From assembly GCF_900129325.1 (NCBI RefSeq), contig NZ_FQUP01000002.1:78668-142667 (forward strand): a stretch of 64,000 nt of DNA, read 5' to 3'. The notes under the pieces are model-generated. The model ran no database searches. It was given only the letters and a program-made list of their open reading frames with translations, and had not been told where the DNA came from. Both the position numbers and the translations under genes were made by a program. Positions within the stretch are counted from its first letter, which is position 1. Each line of letters opens with the position of its first letter. The DNA is from Kaistia soli DSM 19436 (GTDB taxonomy: Bacteria; Pseudomonadota; Alphaproteobacteria; Rhizobiales; Kaistiaceae). Shown piece after piece: positions 1 through 8,958 of this stretch.

Positions 1-540
1 GCGATGTCGGTCCTGCAGCCGCTGATCGACAACGGCACGATCAAGATCGTGTCCGGCCAGACCGGCATGGACAAGGTCGGTACGCTGCGTTGGCTGGCCG
101 CGACCGCCCAGGCCCGCATGGACAACCTGCTCTCGGCCAACTACTCGGACGGCAAGCGCGTCGACGGCGTTCTCTCGCCTTATGACGGCCTGTCGCGGGG
201 CATCATCGCCTCGCTCCGCGGCGTCGGCTACGGCACCGCCGACCAGCCTTGGCCGATCATCACTGGTCAGGACGCCGAGACCGCCTCGGTCAAGGCGATC
301 ATCGCTGGCGAGCAGTATTCGACCGTGTTCAAGGACACGCGCGAACTCGCCAAGTCGACCGTTGAGCTCACCGACACCGTCCTCTCGGGCGGCAAGCCGG
401 CCAATCTCGACACCACCACCTACAATAATGACGTCAAGGTCGTTCCCTCGATCCTGCTGACGCCGCATGAAGTGGACAAGTCGAACTACCAGGCACTCGT
501 CGTCGACTCTGGCTACATCAAGGCCGACGAACTGAAGTAA
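1..540 (+). CDS. chvE: ChvE-type sugar-binding protein, copy A (5' truncated)
   Basis: This is the C-terminal 179 codons of a periplasmic sugar-binding protein of the ChvE/XylF class; the start lies before the window. Over this stretch it matches the complete paralogue that begins at 823, with about 16 differences in 178 residues by my count. Blocks such as the [19 protein letters not shown] stretch are identical. ChvE binds aldoses (galactose, arabinose, glucose and related sugar acids) for the GguAB transporter encoded downstream. The loop that reads APNDGLA in copy B reads SPYDGLS here, so the Asn expected at a ligand-contacting position is Tyr (codon at 181-183). The gene ends in TAA and is followed by a strong terminator. 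Family assignment is firm; altered specificity is inference. Confidence 0.93.
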   Translation, partial: AMSVLQPLIDNGTIKIVSGQTGMDKVGTLRWLAATAQARMDNLLSANYSDGKRVDGVLSPYDGLSRGIIASLRGVGYGTADQPWPIITGQDAETASVKAIIAGEQYSTVFKDTRELAKSTVELTDTVLSGGKPANLDTTTYNNDVKVVPSILLTPHEVDKSNYQALVVDSGYIKADELK

Positions 541-556
541 GCACCAAGGACTAAGG

Positions 557-585
557 GAGGCTCCGCCAAGGCGGGGCCTCTTTTC
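557..585 (+). terminator. Rho-independent terminator after ChvE copy A
   Basis: An 11-bp GC-rich stem (557-567 pairing with 570-580, one G-T wobble, innermost pair probably open to give a loop) is followed by TTTTCTT. It lies 17 bases past the stop codon. A similar hairpin follows ChvE copy B, so it probably duplicated with the gene. Confidence 0.8.
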
Positions 586-822
586 TTACCCTAGCCAGTC
601 GTTGCAGGCCTGAATGGACCGAACCCGGCATTGACGATGCGCTTCGTCGATCGCTCACCAGCGATGCCGGTCGGGAAATCCGCGACCGCCAGGATCGGCT
701 TCAGCCAGGGGAACGGGCGGCGCACGAATGCGCCGGCCGTGAAGGTCGAAGCAAGTTAGCGAATTTGCGTCGTGCAGGCGCCGCTGTCCGGCGCAGGCAT
801 CCTCAACCGGGAGAGAAATATC

Positions 823-1893
823 GTGAAGTTTTATAAGGCAGCGATCGGCGCCCTTGCGCTGGGCGTGGCTGCTCTGTCGACGGCCGCTCATGCGGAAGAC
901 AAAGGCCTGATCGGCGTGCTGATGCCGAGCAAGACGGTCCAGCGCTGGATCAATGACGGCGACTTCGTCAAGTCGCAGCTCGAGGCGAAGGGTTACACCG
1001 TCGACCTTCAGTATGCGCAGGACAACATTCCGAACCAGCTGAGCCAGCTCGAGAACGAGATCACCAAGGGCCCGAAGGCCCTGATCATCGCCTCGATCGA
1101 CGGCACCACGATGACCGATGCGCTGCAGAAGGCTGCCGATGCCGGCGTCGTCGTGGTCGCCTATGACCGCCTGATCAAGAAGACGCCGAATGTCGATTAC
1201 TACACGACCTTCGACAATTTCGGCGTCGGCGTCATCCAGGCCAACTCGCTCGTCAAGGGCCTGAAGGAACGCTTCCCCGATACGAAGCCCTGGAATGTCG
1301 AGCTGTTCGGCGGTTCGCCCGACGACAACAACGCCTTCTTCTTCTACAACGGCGCGATGTCGGTCCTGCAGCCGCTGATCGACAACGGCACGATCAAGAT
1401 CAAGTCCGGCCAGACCGGCATGGACAAGGTCGGTACGCTGACATGGCTGGCCGCCACCGCCCAGGCCCGCATGGACAACCTGCTCTCGGCCAACTACTCG
1501 GACGGTTCGCGTGTGGACGGCGTTCTGGCGCCGAATGACGGCCTTGCGCGCGGCGTCATCGCCTCGCTCCGCGGCGTCGGCTACGGCACCGCCGACCAGC
1601 CCTGGCCGATCATCACTGGCCAGGACGCCGAGACCGCCTCGGTCAAGGCGATCATCGCTGGCGAGCAGTATTCGACCGTGTTCAAGGACACGCGCGAACT
1701 GGCCAAGTCGACCGTCGACCTGCTGGATACCGTCCTTTCGGGCGGCACGCCGACCGGCCTCGACACCACGACCTATAACAACGACGTCAAGGTCGTCCCG
1801 TCGATCCTGCTGACCCCGGTCGAAGTCGACAAGGCGAACTACGAGAAGCTCGTGGTCGACTCGGGCTACATCAAGGCCGACGAACTCAAGTAA
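823..1893 (+). CDS. chvE: ChvE-type multiple-sugar-binding periplasmic protein, copy B
   Basis: A 356-residue periplasmic substrate-binding protein for an ABC sugar importer. The GTG start at 823 is chosen because GGGAGAG lies just upstream and a typical signal peptide follows: a Lys near the N-terminus, a hydrophobic stretch, and a predicted cut after AHA at residue 24. The mature part has the two-lobed periplasmic-binding fold of ChvE, with [10 protein letters not shown] near the start and the [15 protein letters not shown] ligand loop around residue 238. In Agrobacterium, ChvE feeds GguAB and also presents sugars to the VirA sensor. No virA is visible here, so only the uptake role is supported. 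Copy A precedes it in tandem, and the ATPase and permease genes follow in the same direction. A 6-bp GC hairpin lies in its leader at 778-794. Confidence 0.95.
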   Translation: MKFYKAAIGALALGVAALSTAAHAEDKGLIGVLMPSKTVQRWINDGDFVKSQLEAKGYTVDLQYAQDNIPNQLSQLENEITKGPKALIIASIDGTTMTDALQKAADAGVVVVAYDRLIKKTPNVDYYTTFDNFGVGVIQANSLVKGLKERFPDTKPWNVELFGGSPDDNNAFFFYNGAMSVLQPLIDNGTIKIKSGQTGMDKVGTLTWLAATAQARMDNLLSANYSDGSRVDGVLAPNDGLARGVIASLRGVGYGTADQPWPIITGQDAETASVKAIIAGEQYSTVFKDTRELAKSTVDLLDTVLSGGTPTGLDTTTYNNDVKVVPSILLTPVEVDKANYEKLVVDSGYIKADELK

Positions 1894-1908
1894 TCACGAT
1901 CCTGAACG

Positions 1909-1938
1909 GGGGGCTCCGCCACGGCGGTGCCCCCTTCT
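1909..1938 (+). terminator. Attenuator-like hairpin between chvE and gguA
   Basis: A 12-bp GC-rich stem (1909-1920 with 1923-1934, one T-T mismatch) is followed by a poor T-tract (TTCTCG). It resembles the terminator after copy A. A leaky hairpin here would let the binding protein be made in excess of the membrane components, as is common in ABC importer operons. The regulatory effect is inferred. Confidence 0.6.
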
Positions 1939-1998
1939 CGTCGTGCGGGCGAGGCGCTAACGTCTCCGCGCCCGATGCCTTTGCCGGAGCGGCTCTCC

Positions 1999-3534
1999 AT
2001 GTCTTCATACATTCTCGAGATGCACGACATCACCAAGACCTTTCCAGGGGTCAAGGCACTGTCGAACGTCAATCTCAAAGTCGAGGAAGGCGAAATTCAC
2101 GCCATCTGCGGCGAGAACGGTGCCGGTAAGTCGACCCTGATGAAGGTGCTTTCGGGCGTCTATCCGAGCGGCGACTACGAGGGCAAGATCGTCTATCGCG
2201 GCGAGGAATGCCACTTCAAGGGCATCCATGACAGCGAGGAAAAAGGCATCGTCATCATCCACCAGGAACTGGCCCTGGTCCCGATGCTGTCGATCGCCGA
2301 GAACATCTTTCTCGGCAACGAACATGCGCGCTGGGGCGTCATCAACTGGCACGCCAACGAAGCGCGCACACGGCAGCTGCTGGCCAAGGTTGGCCTCGGC
2401 GAAGACCCGAAGACCCTGATCACCAATATCGGCACCGGCAAGCAGCAATTGGTGGAGATCGCCAAAGCGCTCAGCAAGGATGTCGAACTCCTGATCCTCG
2501 ACGAGCCGACCGCGAGCTTGTCGGAAAAGGACAGCCAGGCCCTGCTCGACCTGCTGCTCGAGTTCAAGCGGCAGGGCATCACGTCGATCATCATTTCGCA
2601 CAAGCTGAACGAGATCAATCGCGTCGCCGACCATGTCACGGTCATTCGCGACGGCCGGACGATCGAGACGCTTGATCGCAGCCAGATCAGCGAGGACCGG
2701 ATCATCACCTCGATGGTGGGCCGCTCGCTGGAAGATCGCTATCCGCCGCGTGACCCGCAGATTGGCGAGCCGATCTTCGAGGTGAAGAACTGGTCGGTCT
2801 ATCATCCGCTGCATGCCGAGCGGCAGGTCATCAAGAATATCGACATCACTGTCCGCAAGGGCGAGGTCGTCGGCATCGCCGGGCTCATGGGCGCAGGGCG
2901 CACCGAATTCGCCATGAGCCTGTTCGGACGCAGCTATGGCCGCAAGATCAGCGGCGAGGTGTTCCTGCACGGCAAGGCGATCGACGTCTCGACGGTCGGC
3001 AAGGCCGTCGAGCGCGGCCTTGCCTATGTCACCGAGGACCGCAAGGTCTTCGGGCTCAACCTGATCGATACGATCAAGAACAACATCACGATCGCCAATC
3101 TGAAGGGCGTCTCGAATGTCGGCGTCATCGACGACCTGAAGGAACTCGACGTCGCCAACGACTATCGGCGGAAGACGAATATCCGCTCGCCGAGCGTGTT
3201 TCAGAAGACCGGCAATCTCTCGGGCGGCAACCAGCAAAAGGTCGTGCTGTCGAAATGGCTCTTCTCGAGCCCCGAAGTCCTCATTCTTGACGAGCCGACG
3301 CGTGGCATCGACGTCGGCGCGAAATATGAGATTTACACGATCATCGCGCGCCTCGCCGCCGAAGGCCGAGCGATCATCGTCATCTCGTCTGAAATGCCCG
3401 AACTCCTTGGAATCTCCGACCGCATCTACGTGATGAACGAGGGCCGCATCGTCGGGGAGATGGCCGCGAGCGACGCCAGCCAGGAGAAGATCATGCGCGC
3501 CATCGTGCGCGGAGAAGGAAAAGCTGCATCATGA
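1999..3534 (+). CDS. gguA: Sugar ABC importer ATP-binding protein
   Basis: A 511-residue double ATPase that energises sugar uptake at the inner membrane. The ATG at 1999 is preferred to an upstream in-frame ATG at 1927 because GGAG lies 9 bases before it and the upstream stretch overlaps the hairpin. The N-terminal half has a full Walker A (GENGAGKST, residues 38-46). The C-terminal half carries the usual degenerate version (GLMGAGRTE, about 295-303) and the signature LSGGNQQK near 407. This two-domain layout is typical of the MglA/XylG/GguA family that works with ChvE-like binding proteins. It overlaps the permease gene by four bases (ATGA), so the two are translationally coupled. Confidence 0.95.
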   Translation: MSSYILEMHDITKTFPGVKALSNVNLKVEEGEIHAICGENGAGKSTLMKVLSGVYPSGDYEGKIVYRGEECHFKGIHDSEEKGIVIIHQELALVPMLSIAENIFLGNEHARWGVINWHANEARTRQLLAKVGLGEDPKTLITNIGTGKQQLVEIAKALSKDVELLILDEPTASLSEKDSQALLDLLLEFKRQGITSIIISHKLNEINRVADHVTVIRDGRTIETLDRSQISEDRIITSMVGRSLEDRYPPRDPQIGEPIFEVKNWSVYHPLHAERQVIKNIDITVRKGEVVGIAGLMGAGRTEFAMSLFGRSYGRKISGEVFLHGKAIDVSTVGKAVERGLAYVTEDRKVFGLNLIDTIKNNITIANLKGVSNVGVIDDLKELDVANDYRRKTNIRSPSVFQKTGNLSGGNQQKVVLSKWLFSSPEVLILDEPTRGIDVGAKYEIYTIIARLAAEGRAIIVISSEMPELLGISDRIYVMNEGRIVGEMAASDASQEKIMRAIVRGEGKAAS

Positions 3535-4820
3535 CCGATACTGCACCCACACCGCAGACCGGGGTCGCGCAGGACGTAGCCGGCGGGCCGCGCGTCCCCG
3601 TGTCGACCTTCGCATCCAATCTGCGCGAATACGGGCTCGTGCTGGCGCTGATCGCCATCATGGTGTTCTTCCAGTTCACGACCGGCACCCTCTTCAAGCC
3701 GGTCAATCTCAGCAATCTCGTCCAGCAGAACAGCTTCATCATCGTGATGGCGCTCGGCATGCTGCTCGTCATCGTCTCCGGCCATATCGACCTCTCCGTC
3801 GGATCGGTCGCCGGCTTCATCGGCGCGCTCGCGGCGATGATGATGGTGATCTGGCCGCTGGGCGGCTTCCTCGGCAACCCACTGGTGGTCTCGATCATCT
3901 GCCTCCTGATCGGCGGCGCGATCGGCGCGGCGCAAGGTTATTGGATCGCGTATCACCGAATACCGAGCTTCATCGTGACGCTGGCTGGCATGCTGGTCTT
4001 CCGCGGTCTCTGCCAGGGTCTCCTCGGCGGCGGTTCTTCGGTCGGCCCCCTGCCGGACAGCTTCAAAGCGCTGAGCTCCGGATTCCTTCCGGAAGTCCTG
4101 GGCACCTGGACACTGATTCCCCCGACGGTGAACGCGGCTGGCAAGACGATTTTCGGCAGCGGTGTCACGCTCAACCTGACGACGGTCGTGATCGGCATCA
4201 TCGCCGTACTCGCTTTTGCGATCTCTGGCGTCAGCGCCCGCCGGACGCGCGAAAAGCATGGCTATGAGGCCGAGCCCTTCGCCCTCTTCGTCGTCAAGAC
4301 GGTGGTCATTGCGGCGCTGGCTCTGTTCTTCGTGTACCAGTTCGCAGTCTATCGCGGCTTTCCGATCGTCCTCGTGGTGATGGGTATCCTGGTCGGAATA
4401 TTCGTCTTCATCACGCGGCACACCACCATCGGCCGCCGTGTCTACGCCATGGGCGGCAACATCAAGGCGGCGCAGCTCTCCGGCATCAAGACCGAGCGGC
4501 TGACGCTGTTCGTGTTCATCAATATGGGCGTGCTTTCCGCGCTCGGCGGACTGATCATCGCCGCCCGCCTCGGTCAGGCCGTTCCGGCGGCGGGTCTCGG
4601 CAGCGAACTCGACGTCATCGCGGCGGTGTTCATCGGCGGCGCCTCCGCAATGGGCGGCGTCGGCCAGGTGATGAGCACCGTCGTCGGCGGCTTCATCATG
4701 GGCGTCATGAACAACGGCATGTCGATCATGGGTGTCAATGTTGACTGGCAGCAGGTCGTCAAGGGCCTGGTGCTGCTCGGCGCCGTCATCTTCGACGTCT
4801 ACAACAAGAACAAGGGCTGA
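3531..4820 (+). CDS. gguB: Sugar ABC importer permease
   Basis: A 429-residue inner-membrane permease of the MglC/XylH family (BPD_transp_2 type), with many hydrophobic helices and the conserved loops [11 protein letters not shown] near the N-terminus and [14 protein letters not shown] near the C-terminus. It forms the channel for sugars delivered by the ChvE proteins and driven by GguA. The start codon overlaps the gguA stop, and a terminator follows. In Agrobacterium the operon continues with gguC; here no gguC follows and the next gene is on the other strand. Confidence 0.95.
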   Translation: MTDTAPTPQTGVAQDVAGGPRVPVSTFASNLREYGLVLALIAIMVFFQFTTGTLFKPVNLSNLVQQNSFIIVMALGMLLVIVSGHIDLSVGSVAGFIGALAAMMMVIWPLGGFLGNPLVVSIICLLIGGAIGAAQGYWIAYHRIPSFIVTLAGMLVFRGLCQGLLGGGSSVGPLPDSFKALSSGFLPEVLGTWTLIPPTVNAAGKTIFGSGVTLNLTTVVIGIIAVLAFAISGVSARRTREKHGYEAEPFALFVVKTVVIAALALFFVYQFAVYRGFPIVLVVMGILVGIFVFITRHTTIGRRVYAMGGNIKAAQLSGIKTERLTLFVFINMGVLSALGGLIIAARLGQAVPAAGLGSELDVIAAVFIGGASAMGGVGQVMSTVVGGFIMGVMNNGMSIMGVNVDWQQVVKGLVLLGAVIFDVYNKNKG

Positions 4821-4827
4821 GCCCTAT

Positions 4828-4860
4828 ACCCGGGCCGCCGCCGGCGGCTCGGGTCTTCTC
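4828..4860 (+). terminator. Terminator after gguB
   Basis: A long GC-rich hairpin (ACCCGGGCCGCCG at 4828-4840 pairing with the mirror sequence up to 4854) is followed by CTTCTC. It lies just past the gguB stop and before the convergent cupin-like gene, so it closes the sugar-uptake operon. Confidence 0.7.
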
Positions 4861-4865
4861 TGGGA

Positions 4866-5849
4866 TCAGGTCTTCCCGGCCTTTCCGTAATAGTAATTCG
4901 CGGCCCGGCCGAACAAGGCTGTCCGCAGCATCCGCCGCATGGCTTCGCCGCGGCGCAGAGGCTCCAGCGGCAGCCGCGCGATGTCGTACAGCGCCACCTT
5001 GACGCCATCGAGCCAGCGGCGCTGCCCAGGCGGAGCCTGTGGTATGCCAAGCCGCCGCAACACGGCGTTGGCGAAATAGAGCTTGTTGAGCCTCCGGCCC
5101 TCGGGCGTCTTCCAGGTGATCGCCATCGAGATCGACCAGTCGTCGCCGGTCTCGACCCAATGCGGCCAGGTGTAGGGCAGAAACATGCCATCCCCCGCCT
5201 TGAAGGCGAACACCTGTTCGCGGCTCGCATAGTGATCCCGGAAGCGGTGGTTGCGATGCTTGCCCGGGAAGGTCTCGAGACCCTCTTCGTCTATGATCGA
5301 ACGGTCGCGGTTGTCGAACACATGCATCGCTTTGTCGCCATGCAACTGGACGAAGAGGTTCTCCTCATAGTCGAGATGGAATGGCGTCACGGCATGAGCC
5401 GAGGAGACGAAGATGAAGCCCATCGGCTCCGTCATTCCCGCGCTCCTGCGGTCCCGATGACCTGACGCACGGGCGGCCTCATCAAGTACCGCTTCGACGA
5501 CGCGTCCATATTCGGGAATCGTCTCGACATTTTTCAGGACCATCCAGGCCCCAGCCGTCTCGATCTGACGCACGATCTCGGTCGGCTCCAGATCGACGCC
5601 TGGCGTCTCTTCCGGCTTCTGATCGACCTTGAGACGTCCCGAGTTATATTCGAGCCGGTCGCGCGGCATCCCCGCCGCAAGCTGCGCGAGCGCGTCAAGC
5701 TGCAACAGCGGGTGCGCTGCCAGGAAATGGCGGTAGGCAAAGGGTTCGGCGGGGAAGCTGCGCGCCATCTTGCCGGGATCGAGCGCGATCAGGCGCGCTT
5801 CACCCGAGCCATTTTGTGTCTCCGCACGCGTGGCAACGAATGCTGTCAT
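4866..5849 (-). CDS. JmjC/cupin-like protein, probable Fe(II) oxygenase
   Basis: A 327-residue cytoplasmic protein with a double-stranded beta-helix (JmjC/cupin_8-like) core. The metal site is visible as HLD at residues 158-160 (TPFHLDYEE) and a distal His at about 230 (WPHWVETG). A 2-oxoglutarate/Fe(II) hydroxylase activity is possible but not shown. I chose the ATG at 5849 over the one at 5858 because the GGGGAG ribosome site is 8 bases from the former and only about 3 from the latter. It lies 3' of the GNAT and flippase genes in the same leftward operon, which suggests a part in modifying an envelope polysaccharide or its precursor. Substrate unknown. Confidence 0.75.
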   Translation of the reverse strand: MTAFVATRAETQNGSGEARLIALDPGKMARSFPAEPFAYRHFLAAHPLLQLDALAQLAAGMPRDRLEYNSGRLKVDQKPEETPGVDLEPTEIVRQIETAGAWMVLKNVETIPEYGRVVEAVLDEAARASGHRDRRSAGMTEPMGFIFVSSAHAVTPFHLDYEENLFVQLHGDKAMHVFDNRDRSIIDEEGLETFPGKHRNHRFRDHYASREQVFAFKAGDGMFLPYTWPHWVETGDDWSISMAITWKTPEGRRLNKLYFANAVLRRLGIPQAPPGQRRWLDGVKVALYDIARLPLEPLRRGEAMRRMLRTALFGRAANYYYGKAGKT

Positions 5850-5882
5850 CCCATGCACTCCCCTGCTTGCCTTCGCGGCCGG

Positions 5883-7019
5883 TCACGACCGCCGGATCAA
5901 GGCACGCAGGTCAGTACGCGCCCCCAGCTCCGTTTCCGCAAGAAGGACGCCAAGAGAGAAGAACCGCCCGCCACCGATTGGTCCTATGGTTAAGGTGCCG
6001 ACCGCCTGACGCTCCGGCCACAGCCTGTCGATCATCGGATGACCGGCGCTGGCGAGTGAATCGACGATCTTGAGGGCTGGATCGGCGGTGAAGGCCTCGG
6101 AGGCGGCGAGCATGACCTGCACGCCGGGGGAGAAGCGGCCGAGGCTTTCGTCATGCGCGATCTTCCACGTCACCATCGTTCCGCCGCTGCGAAACGACGT
6201 CAACATGGCAGCAGGCCGTCCATCGACGGCAAGTGTATCGATCCGTATCTGCCCGGGCTCCGCCGCGGCAACGACCGCGCGGACGAAGGCGAGCGCCTCG
6301 CCCTTCATCGCCAGAGCAGTGCCGCGCGTGCCCTTCCAGCCGCTCTGCTCAAGAGCTAGGAACGCATCGAGCGCCACCATGAGACCCGGCCCGGCTGTCA
6401 CCGTCGAGAAGGTCACCGAGCCGCTATCGCCGAGCCGGCGCAGTTGGCGGCCGAGTTCTTTACGGGTCTTAGCCGGTAAGGACGCCCGGACTCCGCCTTC
6501 GAGAGAGCCGGGATGCAGAACCGCCCGACGATGCTCACCAATGATCCGCACTGGCCGTCCAGAGGCTTCGGCGTGCCGCCGGAGCGCCTCTGCCGCGACA
6601 CCGCCGAGCGGCAGATCGGGGAATACCAGGATCCGCCGGCCCGACCTTTTACCGTCCATCGCCGCGACGAGGCGAGCGACCGCGAATTCGGGATCGTCGG
6701 GATCGATCAGCGGCGTGCCGAGCGGGCCGTAGAGGTGCGTCCAGACACCAACGGCCGGTGCGATGCGACCGAGCCGCATCGCCGCCACCGGCGCCAGAGC
6801 CGCGAGACGGCCCGTCTCGCCCGTCGGCGCGAGAATGGCGACAGAAGTCGCGGCCAATGTGTCGAGCGCGGACCGAAGGACCGTCGGCGCGAAGAAGGGA
6901 TTGGCGTCCGGCGATAAATTCGCGAGGTCGCGCCAGCCTTCCTCTATTTCGGACGGAACGTTTGGACGTTGCGACACGCTCGAAGAGGCAGTTCTATCCG
7001 CCGGTCCGCCCCGGCTCAC
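5883..7019 (-). CDS. GNAT acyltransferase, CelD/BcsL-like
   Basis: A 378-residue protein of the FemAB-like GNAT family (Acetyltransf_6, the CelD/BcsL group) often found in exopolysaccharide and cellulose loci. Family traits visible are an N-terminal segment of the type EGWRDLANLSPDANPFFAP, a middle KTRKELGRQLRRLG stretch, and a C-terminal AHDESLGRFSPGVQVML stretch. The GTG start overlaps the stop of the flippase gene by four bases, so the two are coupled. The likely role is acylating a sugar or lipid-linked intermediate at the cytoplasmic face. Acceptor and acyl donor cannot be read from the sequence. Confidence 0.8.
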   Translation of the reverse strand: MSRGGPADRTASSSVSQRPNVPSEIEEGWRDLANLSPDANPFFAPTVLRSALDTLAATSVAILAPTGETGRLAALAPVAAMRLGRIAPAVGVWTHLYGPLGTPLIDPDDPEFAVARLVAAMDGKRSGRRILVFPDLPLGGVAAEALRRHAEASGRPVRIIGEHRRAVLHPGSLEGGVRASLPAKTRKELGRQLRRLGDSGSVTFSTVTAGPGLMVALDAFLALEQSGWKGTRGTALAMKGEALAFVRAVVAAAEPGQIRIDTLAVDGRPAAMLTSFRSGGTMVTWKIAHDESLGRFSPGVQVMLAASEAFTADPALKIVDSLASAGHPMIDRLWPERQAVGTLTIGPIGGGRFFSLGVLLAETELGARTDLRALIRRS

Positions 7020-8470
7020 CGCGCCTCTCCGTCACGAAGGACGATCGAGGAGCCGGGGACGAGGACATGCACGATCGAGCAGCGCAGCCGCATGCGCCAG
7101 CGAACCGCGAGATAGACGGCGATCGACTCGACCGCCAGCGCTGTCGTCGTTGCGATCGCCGCGCCCTCGAGGCCGAAATGCGGGATCAGCGAGTAGTTCA
7201 AAACCAGATTGACCAGGAACGTCGCGGCATAGACGGCGGCGCATATGCGCTGCTCGCCCGCCATGGTGAGGATGCTCTCGGCCGGACCGATCGATGCGCG
7301 AAAGAGGAGCCCGATCGAGAAGATAAAGAGCAGTCCATAGCCGGCGGTGAAGCTCGGGCCGAAAAACGACAGCAGCAGGCGGCCTGCGACGAGCAGGACG
7401 ATAACGGCGCCGACAGACGGCCAGAAAGTCCAGTGCAGCGAATCCCGCACCACCGCCTCGAAGCGGGCACGGTCTCCGGCCGCATAATATTGCGAGAAGC
7501 GGGGCATCAGCGCGGCACGGACGGCAAAATAGACAAAGTGAACCAGCGCCAATGTCTTTACCGCCGCGAAATAGACGGCGACCTCTTCCGGCGGCCGCAG
7601 TTGGCCAACGATCAGGATGTCGACATTGGTCAGGAGATTGAAGAAGCCTTCGACCAGAAAGATCGGCAGGGCGATGGTGATCCAGGTGAGCGACTTGAAG
7701 CGCCTGATACCATCTGGCACCACCTTTGCGGTGCGGCGGCGTATCGCCAGCATCTGCCACAGACCGGTGGCATAGGTCGCGACGATGGCAGCGGCCATCG
7801 CCGTCGTAGCGTCCGCTGCCGCGCCGAGCCGGATCGTCCCCAAGGTAAAAGCGATGATCAGTATCGGGCGGATGATGAAGGTCGGCCAGAGCGCGAGATC
7901 CGGCCAGTTGAAGCCGCGGGCGAGACCATCCTGGATTTCACCCAGCGCCAGCATCGGAATGCAGATCGCCGCAAGATAGAGCGGCATCACGTAATAGCTT
8001 GCGATGCGATCGCCGAGCAGCCAGATGCCGAGAAGACCCAGTCCGGCGATGGCCGTGGAGCTGGCGATGCCCTGCAGGCGGCTGCCGAGAATGATGCCGC
8101 GCAGGAGTTCCAGCTCGCGCTGTTCGCCATATTCGGGGATGAAGCGGACAATGGCCGTCTGGATGCCGAAGCAGGCGAGGCCGCCGATGATCACGGCGCC
8201 GACCCAGACCACGACATAGACGCCATATTCGAAATCGCCCATCCAGCGCGCGAGCAGAACCTGGCTCAGATAGGCGATGAATGCACTGACGATGCGCACG
8301 AGGAAGGTCGTGACCGCGATGCGCTGCGTGACGGCCCGCTCGTCCTTGCCGGTGACGAGCGCATCGATGCCGGCGGCCAGCCCCTTGAGCGGCTTCTTCA
8401 GCGGGGCGGGGGCCCAGCGCTCGACCATGCCAGCGAAGGAAAGGCGCAACGGAAGCCGGCTCCTCGTCAA
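7016..8470 (-). CDS. Polysaccharide flippase (Wzx/MATE-like)
   Basis: A 484-residue protein that is hydrophobic almost throughout, with about 12-14 membrane helices and family features such as YLSQVLLARWMGDFEYGVYVV near the N-terminus. It belongs to the oligosaccharide flippase family of the MOP superfamily, which moves lipid-linked glycans across the inner membrane. The start is uncertain: TTG at 8470 gives the longest form, and an internal ATG at 8428 is an alternative; neither has a clear ribosome site. It is first in a leftward operon with the GNAT and JmjC-like genes. No glycosyltransferase is present in the cluster. Confidence 0.85.
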   Translation of the reverse strand: MTRSRLPLRLSFAGMVERWAPAPLKKPLKGLAAGIDALVTGKDERAVTQRIAVTTFLVRIVSAFIAYLSQVLLARWMGDFEYGVYVVVWVGAVIIGGLACFGIQTAIVRFIPEYGEQRELELLRGIILGSRLQGIASSTAIAGLGLLGIWLLGDRIASYYVMPLYLAAICIPMLALGEIQDGLARGFNWPDLALWPTFIIRPILIIAFTLGTIRLGAAADATTAMAAAIVATYATGLWQMLAIRRRTAKVVPDGIRRFKSLTWITIALPIFLVEGFFNLLTNVDILIVGQLRPPEEVAVYFAAVKTLALVHFVYFAVRAALMPRFSQYYAAGDRARFEAVVRDSLHWTFWPSVGAVIVLLVAGRLLLSFFGPSFTAGYGLLFIFSIGLLFRASIGPAESILTMAGEQRICAAVYAATFLVNLVLNYSLIPHFGLEGAAIATTTALAVESIAVYLAVRWRMRLRCSIVHVLVPGSSIVLRDGEAR

Positions 8471-8600
8471 TCATCGGCCGCCGAGCGGGGATCGGCGGGC
8501 GCTGGAGTCTCTACAAGTTTCTGCTTTAAGAAAGCGTTGGTCGGAGCGCTCAGCGCCAGCCGAACCGGCAGCGTTGCTAAGATAGCGTAAAGGGCGGGAT

Positions 8601-8858
8601 ATGACGGAGGGAATATCGGAGCTCGATGCCATCGGTCTCGACTGTCCCTTGCCGGTGCTGAAGGCGCGCAAGCGGCTTTCGTCGATGCAGCCCGGCGAAC
8701 GCCTTGCCATTCTCGCCAGTGACCCGATGGCGGCGATCGACATGCCCCATCTCTGTCATCAGGACGGACATGCCCTGATCGAGCGCACGGAGAGCGAGGC
8801 GAACGGCGTACGAATCCTTTGTTTCATCGTGGAGCGCGGGCAGAACCGCCCCGCTTGA
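8601..8858 (+). CDS. tusA: TusA-family sulfurtransferase
   Basis: An 85-residue small sulfur carrier of the TusA/SirA/YeeD family. The hallmark CPLP motif is at residues 15-18 (GLDCPLPVLKARK), with Cys15 as the persulfide-bearing residue. TusA relays sulfur from a cysteine desulfurase to tRNA 2-thiolation or other sulfur pathways. It stands alone here, divergent from the flippase operon, and no tusBCDE genes are visible, so the physiological acceptor is unknown. The length is normal for the family. Confidence 0.88.
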   Translation: MTEGISELDAIGLDCPLPVLKARKRLSSMQPGERLAILASDPMAAIDMPHLCHQDGHALIERTESEANGVRILCFIVERGQNRPA

Positions 8859-8958
8859 TCTCGACCCCTGCCGCTATTGCGCATAGTTTCGGGCGAAAGC
8901 CGGCGCCGCCGGTCAGGACCATGACAAAGCGGGCCGTCGCCGACGGCGCGGAGGGGAT

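Noticed and set aside
1-1893. Insertion sequence as the cause of the ChvE duplication
   Set aside because: The repeats are the coding regions and their terminators; no transposase, terminal inverted repeats or target-site duplication was seen.
2005-3237. 410-codon open frame on the minus strand opposite gguA
   Set aside because: It is antisense to a conserved ATPase, has no ribosome site, and its product is charged low-complexity sequence typical of high-GC shadow frames.
6758-8590. 610-codon open frame on the plus strand opposite the GNAT and flippase genes
   Set aside because: It spans two genes in antisense, and the product is full of Arg/Asp/Gln runs with no domain. The opposite-strand proteins are clear families.
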